From the NCBI RefSeq assembly GCF_002257645.1, contig NZ_NQMO01000004.1, forward strand, positions 496,001 to 560,000: a stretch of 64,000 nucleotides of DNA, read 5' to 3'. Below, one piece after another: positions 62,070 to 64,000 of the stretch (the first letter of the stretch is position 1; every line of letters starts with the position of its first letter). A program made the translations under genes and the position numbers. The notes under the pieces are model-generated. The model ran no database searches, had not been told where the DNA came from, and worked only from the letters and a program-made list of their open reading frames with translations. The DNA comes from Paenibacillus sp. XY044. GTDB taxonomy: Bacteria > Bacillota > Bacilli > Paenibacillales > Paenibacillaceae.

Positions 62070-62822
62070 ATGTTTAATGTTCTTGTAGTAGACGATGAGC
62101 ATATCCAAAGAGAAGGCATTAAGGATTTGATATCGGAATACCGGTTTCCGTTCCACGTGCTCGAAGCCGAGAATGGCCGCGCGGCCGAAACCATTTTGAA
62201 CCGCCACCCGATCGATATTCTGATTACCGATGTCAAAATGCCGCTGATGAGCGGCCTTGAGCTCGGCCGGCTGGCGAAAAAAACGCAGGACAACCTCAAA
62301 ATCGTCATTTGCAGCGGATACGACGAATTCGAATACGCGAAAACCGCCATTAAGCTGGGCGTCGTGAACTATCTGCTCAAGCCGCTTGTGACTGAGGAAT
62401 TTTTGGAGGTGATGGAGGAGATTACGCATATTCGCCCCCATGCCGGCGAGCCGGAGATGGAATCAGAGGAATCGAAGGTGATCCGCCAGGTGAAGGAGTT
62501 CGTGAAGGACCACTTTCAGCGCGACCTGTCCTTAACGGAGGTGGCCAATGAGGTGTATTTGTCCCCCGGATACTTGAGTATATTGTTCAAGAAAGAAACC
62601 GGGATGAACTTTTCCAAATATTTGACCGACCTCCGCCTTCGCAAAGCAGGCCATCTGCTGATGAATTCCAATATGAAAATCAACGACATCGCGGCGTTCG
62701 TCGGCATCGACAACACCTCTTATTTTTGCCGGCTGTTCAAAACCAACTACGGCGTCAGCCCATTACAGTATAGAGAGAGCGGGAATGTCCATGCTTCACT
62801 GGATCAAGAGCAGGTTCAATGA
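62070..62822 (+). CDS. Response regulator, short YesN type
   Basis: This 250-residue regulator has a receiver with D8/D9, D54 in LITDVKMPLMSG and the Lys in YLLKPLVTEEF. It joins almost directly to an AraC HTH (VANEVYLSPGYLSILFKKETGMNFSKYL region and INDIAAFVGIDNTSYFCRLF), without the ~270-residue linker of the first regulator at 7605. AAGGAG lies 13 nt before ATG at 62070. It overlaps the kinase gene at 62785 by 38 bp. A cre-like box lies upstream. Confidence 0.9.
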   Translation: MFNVLVVDDEHIQREGIKDLISEYRFPFHVLEAENGRAAETILNRHPIDILITDVKMPLMSGLELGRLAKKTQDNLKIVICSGYDEFEYAKTAIKLGVVNYLLKPLVTEEFLEVMEEITHIRPHAGEPEMESEESKVIRQVKEFVKDHFQRDLSLTEVANEVYLSPGYLSILFKKETGMNFSKYLTDLRLRKAGHLLMNSNMKINDIAAFVGIDNTSYFCRLFKTNYGVSPLQYRESGNVHASLDQEQVQ

Positions 62823-64000
62823 TATCCGGTTCCGCAACAAGCTGCTGCTGTCCCACCTTTTTATCGCCCTGATTCCCATTCTGCTGCTCGGCGTTCTCGC
62901 CTTTATCCAATCCTACCGCATTCAAATGAAAGAGCTGAAGAGCGAAGCCGCGGCAAGTCTGGACCAAGTGGCGAACATTCTCGATTATAAAATCAACCGC
63001 TATAATACGCTGAGCGAATTTATCGTGCTGAACCGCGACTTTTCGAAACTGTTTACCCGGAACTATGCGGACAACTACTTCGAGATGTTCCTCGACTTTC
63101 GGGATATTATGGACCCGCTCATTTCCAATACGAAAACGATGGACGACAATATTGAGGGCATTACCTTCTATACGTCCGGGGATTTGCTGGGCATCCGGGA
63201 CAACATTTTGCCGCTCAGCGATTTGAAGCAAAAGCCGTGGTTCGACGGTTACCGGGGCAGGCATTGGGTGGTGGACGGAAGTCATGTATACCTGGTGCAG
63301 GAGCTGATCAGCAATTTGAAGGACAGCAATTACATGGTGATTTCGGTCAATTACGACAGCATTTTCTCGGACATGGACAAGCTGTCGGATCATATCACCG
63401 TGCAGATCGAGGGTCCGCAGCATCAGACGATATTCCGCGAACAGGCGGCGGACGCACCCGCGCAAGGGGCGACCCAGCTTGACCGGACGCTGAAGAGCAA
63501 TGGCTGGACGATCCATTATTATCTGTCCAATGCAAATGCGTATGGTAACGCGATGACATTTTTCAAAATCACCCTGCTCGTTATTGCCTTAAGCCTGATC
63601 GTCGCCTTTTTCCTGATCTATATCGTGTCGAACAACTTCACGAGGCGGATCATTCATCTCAAGCACAAGGTGGACAAGGTCGAGCAGAACAACCTGGACG
63701 TAGTCATCCAGAGCTCTTCGCGGGACGAATTCGGGGAACTGACCAACGGTATCGGTAAGATGCTGGGGCGCATTAACAGCCTGATCCACCAGGTGTACCA
63801 AGCGGAAATCGCCAGGCAGCAGAGCGAGTACCAGCGGCTGATCAATCAGATCAACCCTCACTTTTTGTACAACACGCTGTCTTTTATACACTGGCGGGCT
63901 AAAAAGAAGCGGGATTTAGAAACCGGGTACATGGTTTCGACGCTGGCCAAGTTCTACCGGACGACCCTGAACGGGGGAAGGGATATGGCGACGGTCTCGA
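62785..64000 (+). CDS. Sensor histidine kinase, YesM type, 5' part
   Basis: The frame is open to the window end (405 codons visible). It has TM1 near 20-42 (LLLSHLFIALIPILLLGVLA), an outside domain of ~230 residues, TM2 near 258-280 (KITLLVIALSLIVAFFLIY), a HAMP linker and phosphoacceptor H359 in QINPHFLYNTL. The ATPase domain lies outside the window. The start may be ATG 62785 or 62791. It overlaps the regulator gene and is its partner. Confidence 0.9.
   Translation, partial: MSMLHWIKSRFNDIRFRNKLLLSHLFIALIPILLLGVLAFIQSYRIQMKELKSEAAASLDQVANILDYKINRYNTLSEFIVLNRDFSKLFTRNYADNYFEMFLDFRDIMDPLISNTKTMDDNIEGITFYTSGDLLGIRDNILPLSDLKQKPWFDGYRGRHWVVDGSHVYLVQELISNLKDSNYMVISVNYDSIFSDMDKLSDHITVQIEGPQHQTIFREQAADAPAQGATQLDRTLKSNGWTIHYYLSNANAYGNAMTFFKITLLVIALSLIVAFFLIYIVSNNFTRRIIHLKHKVDKVEQNNLDVVIQSSSRDEFGELTNGIGKMLGRINSLIHQVYQAEIARQQSEYQRLINQINPHFLYNTLSFIHWRAKKKRDLETGYMVSTLAKFYRTTLNGGRDMATVS

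Noticed and set aside
1..64000. tRNA, rRNA, integrase or transposase genes
   Set aside because: None recognised on either strand by reading; no attachment-site repeats or phage-like genes either.

Overview
The window looks like chromosomal DNA of a Paenibacillus-type Firmicute. The signs are strong AAGGAGG ribosome binding sites, moderately high GC coding DNA, several YesM/YesN-type histidine kinase and AraC-type response regulator pairs beside carbohydrate ABC transporters, a Bacillus-style GlpP, and CcpA- and Zur-like boxes. No rRNA, tRNA, CRISPR array, transposase or phage gene was seen. Genus assignment is an inference from gene content.

Region by region. 1-2.5 kb: the 3' end of a GH110-like beta-helix glycosidase gene, a HAD phosphatase and an aminoglycoside 6-adenylyltransferase homologue. 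2.5-5.45 kb: a gene-poor stretch with one small anchored protein, two adjacent hairpins and a three-copy array of a ~330 bp unit made of conserved hairpins. 5.45-15 kb: a sugar uptake locus with two LplB/LplC-type permeases transcribed leftward, and a response regulator, a sensor kinase, a lipoprotein binding protein and a GH36 alpha-galactosidase transcribed rightward. 15-21 kb: an AraC regulator divergent from a giant DUF5107/TPR protein plus a mutarotase-fold protein. 21-27.5 kb: a P450 with a TetR regulator and two matching operators, a small protein, a membrane serine hydrolase, and an HxlR/aldo-keto reductase divergent pair followed by an epimerase. 27.5-31 kb: a leftward COG0523 GTPase/permease/YcgQ operon with a Zur-like box. 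31-38.8 kb: a ROK kinase, an anchored protein, then metallophosphoesterase-GlpP and a UgpB-C-A-E transporter whose leader contains a terminator. 38.9-47 kb: a DUF3298 protein, an ECF sigma/DUF1835 fusion, a phosphotransferase-fold protein, AraC, a PhyH-type dioxygenase and an MGH1/GH63-like glycosidase. 47-61.8 kb: a kinase/regulator pair, a binding protein and two permeases, a GH2 beta-galactosidase, an SDR, a divergent GcvPA/GcvPB pair and a GH109-like NAD-dependent glycosidase. 62-64 kb: a third regulator/kinase pair, cut by the window end, behind a cre-like box.

Functional themes. Galactose- and N-acetylgalactosamine-type glycan breakdown is strongly represented (GH110-like, GH36, GH2, GH109-like), each set linked to import and a two-component sensor. 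A second theme is glycerol phosphate scavenging: a GpdQ-like phosphoesterase, GlpP and Ugp. A third is zinc homeostasis. The least explained items are the structured three-copy repeat at 4.4-5.4 kb and the divergent glycine dehydrogenase pair embedded in a sugar operon without T or H proteins.
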